A stretch of 64,000 nt of DNA from Cryobacterium sp. HLT2-28 (GTDB lineage: Bacteria > Actinomycetota > Actinomycetes > Actinomycetales > Microbacteriaceae). The notes under the pieces are model-generated. The model was given only the letters and a program-made list of their open reading frames with translations, was not told the DNA's origin and searched no databases. Where the stretch lies: NCBI RefSeq assembly GCF_004402495.1, contig NZ_SOFH01000006.1, positions 1 through 64,000 of the forward strand, read 5' to 3'. The position numbers and the translations under genes were made by a program. Within the stretch, counting starts at the first letter, position 1. Each line of letters begins with the position of its first letter. Positions 8,521 to 17,400 of the stretch are shown in pieces.

Positions 8521-9498
8521 ATGAGCATCGAGAACGTCATTGTCATCGGCTCCGGCCCGGCCGGGTATACGGCCGCGACCTATCTGGCACGGGCGGGGCT
8601 CTCCCCGATCGTGCTGACCAGCTCCGTCGAAATGGGTGGCGCTCTGATGACCACCACCGAGGTGGAGAACTTTCCCGGATTCCGCAACGGCATCCTGGGT
8701 CCAGACCTGATGGAAGAGATGCGGGCACAGGCGGAACGCTTCGGCGCGCGCCTGGTCTACGACGACGCCGTCACCGTGGACCTGACCGGCCTGGTCAAGA
8801 CGGTCACGACCGGCGAGGGCGCCACGTACCAGGCGCATGCCGTGGTCCTGGCGATGGGGTCCGCGTATCGGAAGCTGGGCGTGGAGGGTGAAGATCGCCT
8901 CACCGGGCACGGCGTGTCCTGGTGCGCGACCTGTGACGGGTTCTTCTTCCGCGGGCAGGACATCGCGGTTGTCGGCGGCGGGGACTCCGCACTCGAGGAA
9001 GCCATGTTCCTGACCCGCTTCGCCAACTCGGTGACTCTCGTGCACCGCCGGGACGCCTTCCGCGGTTCGAAGATCATGCAGGAGCGCGCCCTGGCCAATC
9101 CGAAAATCAAACCGCGTTGGAACAGCGAAGTCGTTTCGGCCACCGGGGACGAAGCTCTCACGGGCCTCACACTGCGGGACACCGTGACCGCTGAGATTTC
9201 CACGTTGGATGCGACGGGACTGTTCATCGCTATTGGGCACGACCCCCGCAGCGACCTCGTCGCCGGCCAGGTGAACCTTGACCCGGACGGGTATGTGCAG
9301 GTCAGTCACCCGGGCACCGACACGAATCTGCCGGGCGTGTTCGCCTGCGGGGATCTTGTTGACCGGCGGTATCGTCAGGCGGTCACGGCCGCCGGTACGG
9401 GTTGTGCGGCTGCTCTGGATGCCGAACACTATCTCTCAGCTGCAGGGCTCGCCGAATACCCCCGCCACGACACCGCACCTGCCGCTGAAAAGGTGTAA
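8521..9498 (+). CDS. trxB: thioredoxin reductase of the ars operon
   Basis: 325 residues from the ATG at 8521, with AGGA nine bases upstream; a GTG at 8515 overlaps the previous stop and is the alternative. FAD-binding [10 protein letters not shown] at the start, redox-active CATC in the [12 protein letters not shown] segment, NADPH-binding [10 protein letters not shown], and the C-terminal FAD motif [10 protein letters not shown]. Tetratype residues of thioredoxin reductases are all present. It likely recharges the thioredoxin that serves ArsC. Thioredoxin reductase genes are common in actinobacterial ars operons (sometimes called arsT). It is the last gene of the plus-strand ars run. Confidence 0.9.
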   Translation: MSIENVIVIGSGPAGYTAATYLARAGLSPIVLTSSVEMGGALMTTTEVENFPGFRNGILGPDLMEEMRAQAERFGARLVYDDAVTVDLTGLVKTVTTGEGATYQAHAVVLAMGSAYRKLGVEGEDRLTGHGVSWCATCDGFFFRGQDIAVVGGGDSALEEAMFLTRFANSVTLVHRRDAFRGSKIMQERALANPKIKPRWNSEVVSATGDEALTGLTLRDTVTAEISTLDATGLFIAIGHDPRSDLVAGQVNLDPDGYVQVSHPGTDTNLPGVFACGDLVDRRYRQAVTAAGTGCAAALDAEHYLSAAGLAEYPRHDTAPAAEKV

Positions 9499-9505
9499 GT
9501 CGCCG

Positions 9506-9940
9506 CTAGTGGGGGCTCGGTGGAACGGCGACCACGGTGCCATGCACGTTGCAGGCCGCGGCGAGGGTGTTGAAGACGGTGCCGAATTGACTCAGATTTC
9601 GGTGCAGCAGTTCCACTCGTCGCTGCTCTTCGGCGGTGACGATGCGGACTTCGTACTCGATCTCCACAAATTTCGGCGGGGCATCCTGGCGCCGTGATTT
9701 CACGTCGACTTCGGCGCTCTCGTAGTCGAACGGCATCATGGCCTTGGCCCGTTCGAGGTTTTTGAGCAAGCAGGCGGCGAACGCTGAGGCCAGTAGTTCG
9801 GCGGGCCCCGGAAGCCCGGACGGCTCCTCGGCTGCCCAGGTGGCGTCGATGGGGATGCGGTGATTGCCCGCGTCGATCGAGGCGGCAACGCCGGAAACGC
9901 TTTGGCCGTGCACACGATAGCTCTTCGGTGGGGTGGTCAT
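9506..9940 (-). CDS. OsmC-family protein
   Basis: 144 residues. OsmC/Ohr fold with both expected redox cysteines: one in the long helix SAFAACLLKNLERA and one in AAACNVHG near the C-terminus. The family comprises thiol peroxidases acting on organic hydroperoxides. It is the last gene of the minus-strand run Cys-rich peptide, permease, mini-thioredoxin, OsmC, and it meets trxB tail to tail only 7 bases apart. The context suggests protection against oxidative or thiol stress caused by metalloids (inference). Confidence 0.85.
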   Translation of the reverse strand: MTTPPKSYRVHGQSVSGVAASIDAGNHRIPIDATWAAEEPSGLPGPAELLASAFAACLLKNLERAKAMMPFDYESAEVDVKSRRQDAPPKFVEIEYEVRIVTAEEQRRVELLHRNLSQFGTVFNTLAAACNVHGTVVAVPPSPH

Positions 9941-10039
9941 AGTCTTTCCCTTCTCGTGCTCAATCTCTCACCAGTTGGCCGTCACCGCACGGGCACCTGG
10001 ATCGGGCTCACCCGGCCAGCGCAGCGGCATGAATCTCGG

Positions 10040-10282
10040 CTATTTCGCGGCGGCGGTCAGGAACCTGCGCACTTCGGGCGGCGTCGGGACGCGGCCGGAG
10101 ACGACGACCTTCTCGTTGATGACGAGGGCGGGTGTGCTCATCACGCCGTAGCCGACGATCGCGGCGTAGTCTTCGACCTTTTCGATGGTGGCGTCCAGGC
10201 CGAGCTCTGCGACGGCGGCGGTGGTGACCTTGGTCAGGGTCTTGCAGTTGGTGCAGCCGGGTCCGAGGATCTTGATGATCAT
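10040..10282 (-). CDS. small thioredoxin-fold protein (redox-active disulfide protein)
   Basis: 80 residues. It begins MIIKILGPGCTNCK, giving a CxxC site at Cys10/Cys13, and keeps the cis-Pro region MSTPALVINEKVV. This is the mini-thioredoxin type usually encoded beside YraQ/ArsP-like permeases, as here. It may reduce the cysteines of the permease or deliver its substrate (inference). It starts 26 bases after the permease gene. Confidence 0.88.
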   Translation of the reverse strand: MIIKILGPGCTNCKTLTKVTTAAVAELGLDATIEKVEDYAAIVGYGVMSTPALVINEKVVVSGRVPTPPEVRRFLTAAAK

Positions 10283-10308
10283 GGGGGTGGTTTCTTTCAG
10301 GAGTGGGG

Positions 10309-11358
10309 TTAGGCCAGGATGGCGTTGAAGAGGTAGCCGACGGCGACGATGCCGAGGCCGGTGGTCGTGATGAAGATGGCGAGCAACTGCGGTTTCAGCA
10401 CCCGGCGGAGCAGGATCATCTCGGGAAGCGACAGGGCGACGACGGCCATCATGAAGGCGAGCAGGGTGCCCATCGGGAGGCCCTTGTCGTAGAGGGCGGC
10501 GACCAGGGGCATGATGCCGGCGGCGTTGGAGTAGAGCGGGATGCCGATGAAGACCGCGATCAGCACGCCGAAGGGGTTGTCGGGTCCGGCGTAGGTGGTG
10601 AAGAAATCAGCCGGAGCCCAGCCGTGGATGAGGGCGCCGAGGCCGATGCCGACCAGCAGGTAGATCCAGATCTTCTGGATGATGGACTTGACCTCTTCGA
10701 CGCCCATCTGCATCCGCTGCCCGAAGGTCAGACCGAGGGAGGGATCGATGAGCTCGCCGCCGAGTTTCACGTCGAACACGAACGGTTCCACCCACTTTTC
10801 GACATGCAGGCGTCCGAGGATCCAGCCGGACACGATCGCGATCAGCAGGCCCGACACCACATAGAGGGCGGTGATCTGCCAGCCGAACAGGGTCAACAGC
10901 AGGCCGATGGCGATTTCGTTGACCAGGGGGCTGGCGATCAGGAAGCTCATCGTGACGCCGATCGGAACGCCGGCCGCGACGAAACCGATGAATGCGGGCA
11001 CGGCGCTGCAGGAGCAGAACGGGGTGATCACGCCGAGGCCGGCGGCGAGGACGTTGCCGACGCCTTCGCGTTTGCCGCCCAGGAAGGCCCGGGTGCGCTC
11101 GACGCTCATAAAGGAGCGGAGCACAGTGGAAGCGAAGATGATGATGGCGAGCAGCAGCAGGATCTTCAACGAGTCGTAGATGAAGAAATGGATGGTCTCG
11201 GTGACCCGGCTCTCGGGGTCGAGGCCGAACGCGTCGTAGAGCACCACGTCCCAGAGCCACTCGTTGACCCAGTAGGCCAAGGCCCAGAGGCCCACCCCCG
11301 CGGCCAGGATTCCGACCCGGCCACGCGTGGTGGTCGGTATCCGTTCGGCGATGCTCAC
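10309..11358 (-). CDS. YraQ/ArsP-type permease
   Basis: 349 residues with about eight to ten hydrophobic segments. The signature TPFCSCSAVP (Cys115, Cys117) and the repeated loop IGIPLYSNAAGIMPL place it in the DUF318 permease family (SO_0444/YraQ/ArsP). Characterised ArsP proteins export trivalent organoarsenicals; other family members are only predicted heavy-metal exporters. Its neighbours are a Cys-rich peptide, a mini-thioredoxin and a divergent ArsR, so a metalloid substrate is likely, but arsenite, methylarsenite or another metal cannot be told apart. An alternative name is permease of unknown substrate. Confidence 0.85.
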   Translation of the reverse strand: MSIAERIPTTTRGRVGILAAGVGLWALAYWVNEWLWDVVLYDAFGLDPESRVTETIHFFIYDSLKILLLLAIIIFASTVLRSFMSVERTRAFLGGKREGVGNVLAAGLGVITPFCSCSAVPAFIGFVAAGVPIGVTMSFLIASPLVNEIAIGLLLTLFGWQITALYVVSGLLIAIVSGWILGRLHVEKWVEPFVFDVKLGGELIDPSLGLTFGQRMQMGVEEVKSIIQKIWIYLLVGIGLGALIHGWAPADFFTTYAGPDNPFGVLIAVFIGIPLYSNAAGIMPLVAALYDKGLPMGTLLAFMMAVVALSLPEMILLRRVLKPQLLAIFITTTGLGIVAVGYLFNAILA

Positions 11359-11454
11359 AACTACTCCTCGACTAGGAAACCTGAATTGAAACGCTGGGTC
11401 CAGGCGTGGGACCCCTCCACATCGAGCCGAGGTGCCCCATGCCGGTTCTACCTG

Positions 11455-11631
11455 TTAGCAGCAAGCCACTTTCTCGCCGACGGGCGAACTGGTCGCTTCA
11501 CCGCTGGACGAGCAGCAGCCGGCAGCGTTGTCAGCTTTTCCTTCGGAACCGCAGCACCCACCCGCAGCGGCGAGTTCCTTCTCTGGCGCGGCAGTGCTTG
11601 TCGCACCCGATCCACCACAACAACTGTTCAT
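11455..11631 (-). CDS. small Cys-rich protein with four CC pairs
   Basis: 58 residues from the ATG at 11631, which has AAGGAGG six bases upstream; the frame open to 11646 is less likely. Eight cysteines occur strictly as four pairs at residues 4/5, 26/27, 39/40 and 57/58, separated by Gly/Ser/Ala/Glu-rich linkers. There is no signal peptide or membrane segment. It is the first gene behind a good promoter and faces arsR2. Such pairing suggests soft-metal or arsenite binding, as a buffer or as a carrier to the permease, but I know of no assigned function. Confidence 0.75.
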   Translation of the reverse strand: MNSCCGGSGATSTAAPEKELAAAGGCCGSEGKADNAAGCCSSSGEATSSPVGEKVACC

Positions 11632-11681
11632 GAGTTCCTCCTTCACGAAACACCGAACTATTCGACGTTTATCTAATTCAA

Positions 11682-11710
11682 AGTATGACCACCTCTTTGA
11701 TATGTGTCAA
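11682..11710 (-). promoter_or_regulatory. promoter of the Cys-rich peptide/permease operon with ArsR2 site
   Basis: On the minus strand TTGACA (11710-11705) and CATACT (11687-11682) are separated by exactly 17 bases, a good sigma-70-type promoter. The -35 box lies in the short palindrome TTGA-TATGTG-TCAA (11697-11710), a candidate binding site for the divergently encoded ArsR2. Confidence 0.6.
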
Positions 11711-11730
11711 GAAGGTGGCAGACTGATCGC

Positions 11731-12141
11731 ATGCCCAAAACGCTGCCGCTCCTCGATGACGTATCGCCGATCTGCTGCGGTCCGCTGGGGAACAGCCCCA
11801 CGCTCGACCTGGACGATGCGATCGCCCTCGCGGTTCGCCTCAAGGCCTTGGCCGACCCGGTGCGCCTCCAGCTGCTCGCCTACCTCCTGGCCCAGCCGAA
11901 CCAGGAAGCCTGCACCTGCGACCTGGCCCCGATTGTGAACTTGTCCGAGCCCACTGTCAGCCACCACCTCAAGAAGCTGCAGACCAGCGGGATTCTGACC
12001 AAGGAACGTCACGGGATGAGCGTGCACTACCGCGTCGTCCCGGAGGCCATCCACGCCATCGCCCGAACCCTCGACACCGGCACCTGGGCACAGCCGTCCC
12101 CCGATCAGGAAGCTCGCTCCTGCATGGTTGGCGTTAGCTGA
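11731..12141 (+). CDS. arsR: ArsR-family repressor with Corynebacterium-type cysteine layout (ArsR2)
   Basis: 136 residues from the ATG at 11731; a GTG at 11704 inside the promoter is the alternative. An N-terminal SPICCGPL puts adjacent cysteines at 15 and 16, the same positions as the arsenite ligands of Corynebacterium glutamicum ArsR. The third ligand is probably Cys61 or Cys63 in EACTCDL. The winged-helix core is LKALADPVRLQLL and LSEPTVSHHLKKL. An extra C-terminal Cys131 is present. It is divergent from the Cys-rich peptide/permease operon, which it probably represses. Confidence 0.9.
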   Translation: MPKTLPLLDDVSPICCGPLGNSPTLDLDDAIALAVRLKALADPVRLQLLAYLLAQPNQEACTCDLAPIVNLSEPTVSHHLKKLQTSGILTKERHGMSVHYRVVPEAIHAIARTLDTGTWAQPSPDQEARSCMVGVS

Positions 12142-12857
12142 ACCACCCCGCCGCGCTGGGGACCAACGCCATAGATTGACATTCATCGATATAACGACCA
12201 GACTCGATATATCGACTCCGATCGATTTAGTGGCCTGATTGCCGCACCGGCCACACCTTGGACCAGCGCATCAACCCAACATGACGTTCACGCCAGAGTC
12301 GCGCGACGCCCCATCAATGCCCCGCCAATTGCGCTGGGACTGACAGGGGCAATCCCTGGACCTCTTGCGTCCCGACTGACCCCCGAACTCTCGCGCCCTG
12401 GACGCCGGCGAAGAATCTGAGGAACACCATGAACGCGTACATCACGACTCCCAACAGCCAGGCACGTCTCGTCGGTTCGTGTGTAACCACCGCAAACCCC
12501 CACGCCCTCATCCCGGATGGTTACGTTAGCGACGTCCAGTCGAGCAGGGCCGAGGGGCAGTACGTCTCCACGGCCGGAAAGAGCCAATCACCCAAGTTGT
12601 CGAGAGGACGCATCACAACCTGAGAGTCCTCTCTTGAATCTCGTCCCAGCCGCACTAGACGACTGAAACGGATGACGGGAAAAGACGGAAGGTCTACCAG
12701 CGATTCCCCAATGCCCCTCGGTGCGCGATCACTAGCGGCCATGACCTGTGTGCGATCCCGTCCGCACAGGGTCCGACCAACGGGCACTTCGACCCACACG
12801 TTATGCTCCGTCTCGAGCTGAGGGCGAGACGGGACGCTCAAGCCTGGAACCGAAACT
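12142..12857. other. gene-poor stretch after arsR2
   Basis: Apart from the orphan ars promoter/operator copy at its left edge, nothing here is convincingly coding. A 65-codon minus-strand frame (12314-12511) has one hydrophobic helix but no ribosome site or recognisable family. The orphan promoter suggests that an ars gene once stood here and was lost (inference). Confidence 0.5.
12168..12215 (+). promoter_or_regulatory. orphan copy of the ars promoter/operator
   Basis: The block CCATAGATTGACATTCATCG is a near-identical copy of the arsR1-acr3 control region. TTGACA is at 12176-12181, with CAGACT 17 bases further on. A 12-base palindrome TCGATATATCGA follows at 12204-12215. No gene starts downstream on the plus strand, so it appears to be a relic, or a landing site that titrates ArsR. 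Confidence 0.6.
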
Positions 12858-14174
12858 TCATCTTTCGATGAGCTCTCGGGCGGCTGCGCGTCCGGTGCGC
12901 ACGGCGCCTTCCATGTAACCGCACACCCATTGGTCGGAGCCCACCACCCAGAAGGGAGGTTCGTGCGTGCCATGAAGGGGACCGACGGCGGTGACTTCTC
13001 CGGGACGCCAGGCTGTGATGTAACCCTGCGTCCACGGATCCGCACCCCAGTTGCGCATGAAGACGGCCGTCGGGGTTGTCGCCCTCGGCCCGTAGGCTAG
13101 TCCCAGTTCCGCGGTTAGGGCCTTCTCACGGAGCGTTGGCGGCGTGGCATAGTAGGGGCCCAGCTTGCCGACCGGTACGAGTGCAGAGAGAATACCCCTG
13201 TTCTGTACCCACGTCCCGCCGAGGATGGTGTGTTCAAAGTAGCCGGTGCCGTTCTGGTTGCTCTCCTCCCAGAAGGAGGAATCGTATACGGACACGAACT
13301 TCGCGGCGGGGGCGTGTTGTTGGCGGTGTAGCGATGCGAGGCGTTGGGCGCTGAGACCGGTTATGCGAACGTCCCGAAGCGGCCCTGCCGGCAGGGAGCA
13401 GACGACATCGGTCCCGGTGAAGCGCTCACCGGTGTGAAGGGTCACGGAGACACTGTTCGTGGTGATGTCGATGGCGGCTACGGGACTGGAGTAGTGAATG
13501 CGGTGCGCCAGTTGCGCGGCCATGAGAAGTGCGACGGTGGCGGAGCCCTCGACGACTTTCAAGCTCTCCCACGCGTCGTAGTTGTAGAACCCGAGGGCGC
13601 CCGCCGTTGCCTCCTTGCGAAGGTCGCCGAGCAGTGACCGCCGTTCGACGGAGTCGTCCGCCAAGGCCATCGCGCGAACTTCCATGGCGCGGACGATGTT
13701 GGGGGTGGCACCTTCAGAGCGCAACCAATCGCCAACTGACAGGCGGTCCAGGGCCACAGCGTCGGGATGCTCCCAGGGATTGTCTGGATCCACGGTTGCC
13801 GCTAACTCTGTGAACTGCTGCTCGATCCGGTCGTGCTTGCCCCGCTCGGCGGCCGATAGCCATGGCACCGTGTTGCCCACTGACAGGCCGTCGTTCATCA
13901 GCCAGGTCGACTCGCCCGGGATATCGGTGAAGCTCGGACCGAGGTGCAACCCCAGCTCATCGACCAGACCTCGATACGCCGTGTGCGAGTCGCCCACGAC
14001 CTCTCCGCCGAGTTGAACGAGGCGACCATCGGCAGTCCTGGTTTGCTCGACCCGCCCGCCGGGCCGCGCACGAGCCTCCAACACAACAACATCGGACCCG
14101 GCGTTCATCAGGTCCCGGGCAGTGCTCAACCCAGCAAGACCGGCTCCAACGACAACCACATCGTGCGCTCTCAT
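12858..14174 (-). CDS. flavin monoamine oxidase family protein
   Basis: 438 residues. The N-terminal FAD motif VVVVGAGLAGLSTARDL and EARARPGGRVEQTR are the dinucleotide-binding and second FAD signatures of the amine oxidase family. The C-terminal block WVCGYMEGAVRTGRAAA carries the usual flavin-contacting GYMEGA motif. The family oxidises amines such as putrescine or monoamines to aldehydes with release of H2O2. No membrane anchor is visible, so it is probably soluble. It stands alone between two gene-poor stretches; the substrate is undefined. Confidence 0.88.
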   Translation of the reverse strand: MRAHDVVVVGAGLAGLSTARDLMNAGSDVVVLEARARPGGRVEQTRTADGRLVQLGGEVVGDSHTAYRGLVDELGLHLGPSFTDIPGESTWLMNDGLSVGNTVPWLSAAERGKHDRIEQQFTELAATVDPDNPWEHPDAVALDRLSVGDWLRSEGATPNIVRAMEVRAMALADDSVERRSLLGDLRKEATAGALGFYNYDAWESLKVVEGSATVALLMAAQLAHRIHYSSPVAAIDITTNSVSVTLHTGERFTGTDVVCSLPAGPLRDVRITGLSAQRLASLHRQQHAPAAKFVSVYDSSFWEESNQNGTGYFEHTILGGTWVQNRGILSALVPVGKLGPYYATPPTLREKALTAELGLAYGPRATTPTAVFMRNWGADPWTQGYITAWRPGEVTAVGPLHGTHEPPFWVVGSDQWVCGYMEGAVRTGRAAARELIER

Positions 14175-14476
14175 TCTGCCTCCTCAGTCAGCCGCAAACG
14201 CCAGCACGAACTCGAGTCGTGGTCGGTCCGATAAGGACACCGTCCGTTCATGAGCTCACGGCGGACCTCGCGGCTCGGTCCCTCGATCGCCTCCGACTAT
14301 CTCCCGATTTGGACGAAAGGGCGCCGGGGCGTCGAACCGAAGTCGTTCCCTCCCCACCCGCCCGCCCGGCAACGCAATGTCATACGCAGACACCTGGAAG
14401 TCAGCCCGGACACACTCGCAGACCCTCATCCGCGAGAACGCGTGGACCGCTTATGAAACCCTAGACCCGGATGGCA

Positions 14477-14511
14477 GTAGCACCCCGATTTGCCTCGAAC
14501 TGGGGTGCTAC
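14477..14511. repeat. inverted repeat (10-bp stem)
   Basis: GTAGCACCCC at 14477-14486 and its exact complement GGGGTGCTAC at 14502-14511 enclose a 15-base spacer. There is no T-tract and no flanking gene that it could terminate. It could be a protein-binding site, an RNA hairpin or a scar of an element end. Confidence 0.45.
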
Positions 14512-14873
14512 GGCGAATCCGAGGCGGGCGCCCGTCGGGGTCGATGTCGAGGTGGCAGAGGGGAACCGCCCAGAGCCAGGGGTTGGGCGAGACGGGTTCA
14601 GGGGTGTCCTGGCGTACGAGTCCGGAAGTCTGGGCCCGCGGCGGGCAGGTTCGTGCCAGTCATCCGGAGCGTCGGCGATGGTCTTCCGCCGGCCCACCAG
14701 GCGAGTTCACCCCGGGCGAGGCCCGCTCTGTGCAAGCTGGTGTTCTCGTCGACATCATTGTTGGTGGCGATCATCGTCGGGCGGGTCAGCGGTGGCTCCT
14801 GGGCCCCTGTCCTGACGCGATCAGGTTCGGCGCGGCCGCCGCATCGAGTTGAACCGTTTGCACTCCCAAAAAA

Positions 14874-14904
14874 ATGAGCGTATACATTAATGAGTCCACT
14901 CATT
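14874..14904. promoter_or_regulatory. probable TetR operator: two overlapping palindromes
   Basis: AATGAGTCCACTCATT at 14889-14904 is a perfect palindrome (AATGAGT-CC-ACTCATT). The adjoining AATGAGCGTATACATT at 14874-14889 repeats the half-site. They lie just before the tetR start at 14914, as expected for autoregulation. Confidence 0.6.
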
Positions 14905-14913
14905 GGAGGCGGC

Positions 14914-15582
14914 ATGCCAGATCAAATCGATCGCTTGCGCGGAACGACCCGCACCGCAGGGGGTCGGCGCGAGCGCAACATGGACGACAAGCGTCGCCGG
15001 ATCTTTGCGGCGGCAGCAAACCTGTTCGCTGAACACGGCTTCGACGGCGTGAGTACGCAGGAGATCGCCGACCGTGCCGACGTCGCCGCCGGCACCGTGT
15101 TCCGGTACGCGTCGTCCAAGAACGAGCTCCTGCTCATGGTCTACAACCAAGACATGAATGCGGCCATCGATGACGGTGATCGGGCATCGGCAGGCGTCCT
15201 CGACGCGGTCGAGGCACTCGTCGCGCTGGTCCGGCCCATCCTGATGATTTCCCTTCAAAACCCGTTCACGATGGTCGCCTACCAGCGGGAGCTGCTTTTC
15301 GGCGCCGCAGCCGAGGTGTATCGGGCCGAGGGCCTGGAACTGGTCGCCCGTCTCGAGCGAGCGATTGCTGCGCGGCTGGTTGAGAGCACTCCTGCCTGCG
15401 GCATCGAAGAGGACGTCCTTGCGCAAGAGGCGCGGTGGGCCGCCCGCACCATCTTCGCGGCGCTCTCACTCATACTCGCCGCGCCGTCCACGGGCGCGCA
15501 GCCCACAGCAGATCCCAGCGACGAACTTCGGGGACAGGTCGCGCAGATCGTGCGCGGCTTCCTCGCGACCGTACAGCAGTAA
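14914..15582 (+). CDS. TetR/AcrR-family regulator next to oleate hydratase
   Basis: 222 residues from the ATG at 14914, chosen for its GGAGG five bases upstream; the ATG at 14890 lies inside the operator. The N-terminal HTH (IFAAAANLFAEHGFDGVSTQEIADRADVAAGTVFRY split over two helices) is a classical TetR DNA-binding domain. The C-terminal half is helical and ligand-binding, without recognisable specificity. It lies 30 bases before the oleate hydratase gene on the same strand, so it probably senses a fatty acid or acyl-CoA and controls both genes (inference). Confidence 0.85.
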   Translation: MPDQIDRLRGTTRTAGGRRERNMDDKRRRIFAAAANLFAEHGFDGVSTQEIADRADVAAGTVFRYASSKNELLLMVYNQDMNAAIDDGDRASAGVLDAVEALVALVRPILMISLQNPFTMVAYQRELLFGAAAEVYRAEGLELVARLERAIAARLVESTPACGIEEDVLAQEARWAARTIFAALSLILAAPSTGAQPTADPSDELRGQVAQIVRGFLATVQQ

Positions 15583-15612
15583 TCCAGAAATCACAGAGAG
15601 AGAAGCCGGACC

Positions 15613-17370
15613 GTGTACTACTCCAGCAGCAATTACGAAGCGTTCGTCCACCCGCGCAAACCCGACGGCGTCGAACGCAAGACCGCATGGTTCATCGGAG
15701 CCGGCGTGGCGTCAATGGCCTCAGCGGCCTTCATGATTCGCGACGGCCAGATGGACGGGTCAAAGATCACCATCCTCGAGCGGCTCCCGCTCCCCGGCGG
15801 GGCCCTGGACGGAATCCGAGAGCCGAAGAAGGGCTTCGTCATCCGCGGCGGGCGGGAGATGGAAGAACACTTCGAGTGCCTGTGGGATCTGTATCGTTCG
15901 ATCCCCTCGATCGAGACCGAGGGCCTGTCCGTGCTCGATGAGTTCTACCGGTTGAACAAAGACGACCCGAACTACTCCCTCCAGCGGGCCACGATCGAGC
16001 GGGGCCAGGACGCCGGGACCGGCGGCCGCTTCGATCTCTCCGAAAGCTCCCAAAAGGAACTCACCGAGGTCTTCTTGGCCACCCGTGAGTCGATGGAGGG
16101 TAAGCGGATCAACGAAGTCTTCAGCGAGGAGTTCCTCACCACGACCTTCTGGATGTATTGGCGAACCATGTTCGCCTTCGAGGAGTGGCACTCCGCCCTC
16201 GAGATGAAGCTGTACCTGCACCGATTCATCCACCTCATCGGCGGACTGCCCGACTTCACGGCCCTGAAGTTCACGAAATACAACCAGTACGAGTCACTGG
16301 TGCTGCCCTTGTACCGTTGGTTGCTCGACCAGGGCGTGACGTTCAGGTTCGGCACGGAGGTCACCGACGTCGACTTCGCGATCACGGCCGACCGCAAGAC
16401 GGCCACGGCCATCCACTGGATCGCTGAGGGCGTCAGCGGCGGCATCGATCTCGGCGACGATGACCTCGTACTCACCACTATCGGCTCACTGACCGAGAAC
16501 TCCGACAACGGGGACCAGCACACACCGGCAAAGCTTGACCAGGGCCCGGCCCCGGCCTGGGACCTGTGGCGGCGCATAGCCGCACAGGACCCGTCGTTCG
16601 GGCACCCGGACGTCTTCGGCTCGAACATCCCGCAGACCAAATGGGAGTCGGCAACGGTCACCACGTTGGACCGGCGCATCCCTGCGTACATCGAGAAGAT
16701 CGCCAAACGCGATCCATTCAGCGGAAGGGTGGTCACCGGCGGCATCGTCACCGCCACGGACTCCTCCTGGCTGCTGAGCTGGACCGTCAACCGCCAGCCG
16801 CACTTCAAGCAGCAGCCCCCGGACCAGATCGTCGTCTGGGTGTACTCGCTGTTCGTCGACAAGCCTGGCGACTACGTGAAGAAGACCATGCAGGAGTGCA
16901 CCGGTGAGGAGATCACCCAGGAGTGGCTCTACCACATGGGCGTTCCCGTGGCCGAGATCGACGAGCTCGCGGCGCAGGCCGCCACATGCGTGCCCGTGAT
17001 GATGCCCTACATCACGGCGTTCTTTATGCCCCGACAAGCAGGCGACCGACCCGCTGTGGTCCCGGCCGACGCGGTCAATTTCGCGTTTCTCGGCCAGTTC
17101 GCCGAAGCCGGAACCCGCGACACAATCTTCACTGTCGAGTATTCGGTGCGCACCGGAATGGAGGCGGCCTACCAGCTCCTCGGCATCGACCGCGGCGTGC
17201 CAGAAGTCGTCAATTCCACCTACGACGTGCGCAAGCTACTGGCCGCCACCAGCCGTCTTCGCGACGGCAAGGAGCTCGAGATCCCGGGCCCGGTCCAGCA
17301 GCAAGTGATGAAGCGGATTGCCGACACCCAGATCAGCGAGATGCTCACAGAGTACGGCCTCATCTCCTGA
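15613..17370 (+). CDS. ohyA: oleate hydratase (MCRA family)
   Basis: 585 residues from a GTG at 15613. FAD-binding FIGAGVASMASAAFMI near the start, ILERLPLPGGALDG, and the very conserved RGGREMEEHFECLWDL segment containing the catalytic Glu. LHRFIHLIGGL and FLGQFAE are further family motifs. The family adds water to the cis-9 double bond of oleate and related fatty acids, giving 10-hydroxystearate, with FAD in a structural role. It often acts in detoxifying host or plant unsaturated fatty acids. It is preceded by its likely TetR regulator and followed by a strong hairpin. Confidence 0.93.
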   Translation: MYYSSSNYEAFVHPRKPDGVERKTAWFIGAGVASMASAAFMIRDGQMDGSKITILERLPLPGGALDGIREPKKGFVIRGGREMEEHFECLWDLYRSIPSIETEGLSVLDEFYRLNKDDPNYSLQRATIERGQDAGTGGRFDLSESSQKELTEVFLATRESMEGKRINEVFSEEFLTTTFWMYWRTMFAFEEWHSALEMKLYLHRFIHLIGGLPDFTALKFTKYNQYESLVLPLYRWLLDQGVTFRFGTEVTDVDFAITADRKTATAIHWIAEGVSGGIDLGDDDLVLTTIGSLTENSDNGDQHTPAKLDQGPAPAWDLWRRIAAQDPSFGHPDVFGSNIPQTKWESATVTTLDRRIPAYIEKIAKRDPFSGRVVTGGIVTATDSSWLLSWTVNRQPHFKQQPPDQIVVWVYSLFVDKPGDYVKKTMQECTGEEITQEWLYHMGVPVAEIDELAAQAATCVPVMMPYITAFFMPRQAGDRPAVVPADAVNFAFLGQFAEAGTRDTIFTVEYSVRTGMEAAYQLLGIDRGVPEVVNSTYDVRKLLAATSRLRDGKELEIPGPVQQQVMKRIADTQISEMLTEYGLIS

Positions 17371-17400
17371 ATCGGAGTGATGTCCGTCGCGTGTCAAGGT

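Larger units (their letters stand above)
14175..14913. other. gene-poor stretch before the TetR gene
   Basis: No frame here has both a ribosome site and a recognisable family. The stretch holds an isolated inverted repeat (14477-14511), and at its right edge the TetR operator region. Open frames on both strands look like GC-rich chance frames or remains of decayed genes. Confidence 0.5.

Noticed and set aside
10303-11676. 457-codon plus-strand frame rich in Glu/Asp/Gly/His
   Set aside because: It is the complement of the permease gene; transmembrane codons read antisense give such charged composition.
12314-12511. 65-codon minus-strand frame with one hydrophobic helix
   Set aside because: No ribosome site, no family, and it lies in a decayed stretch. 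It may be a fragment but cannot be supported.
12521-13045. 174-codon minus-strand frame
   Set aside because: Its 5' half overlaps the amine oxidase gene in another frame; the rest has no recognisable motif.
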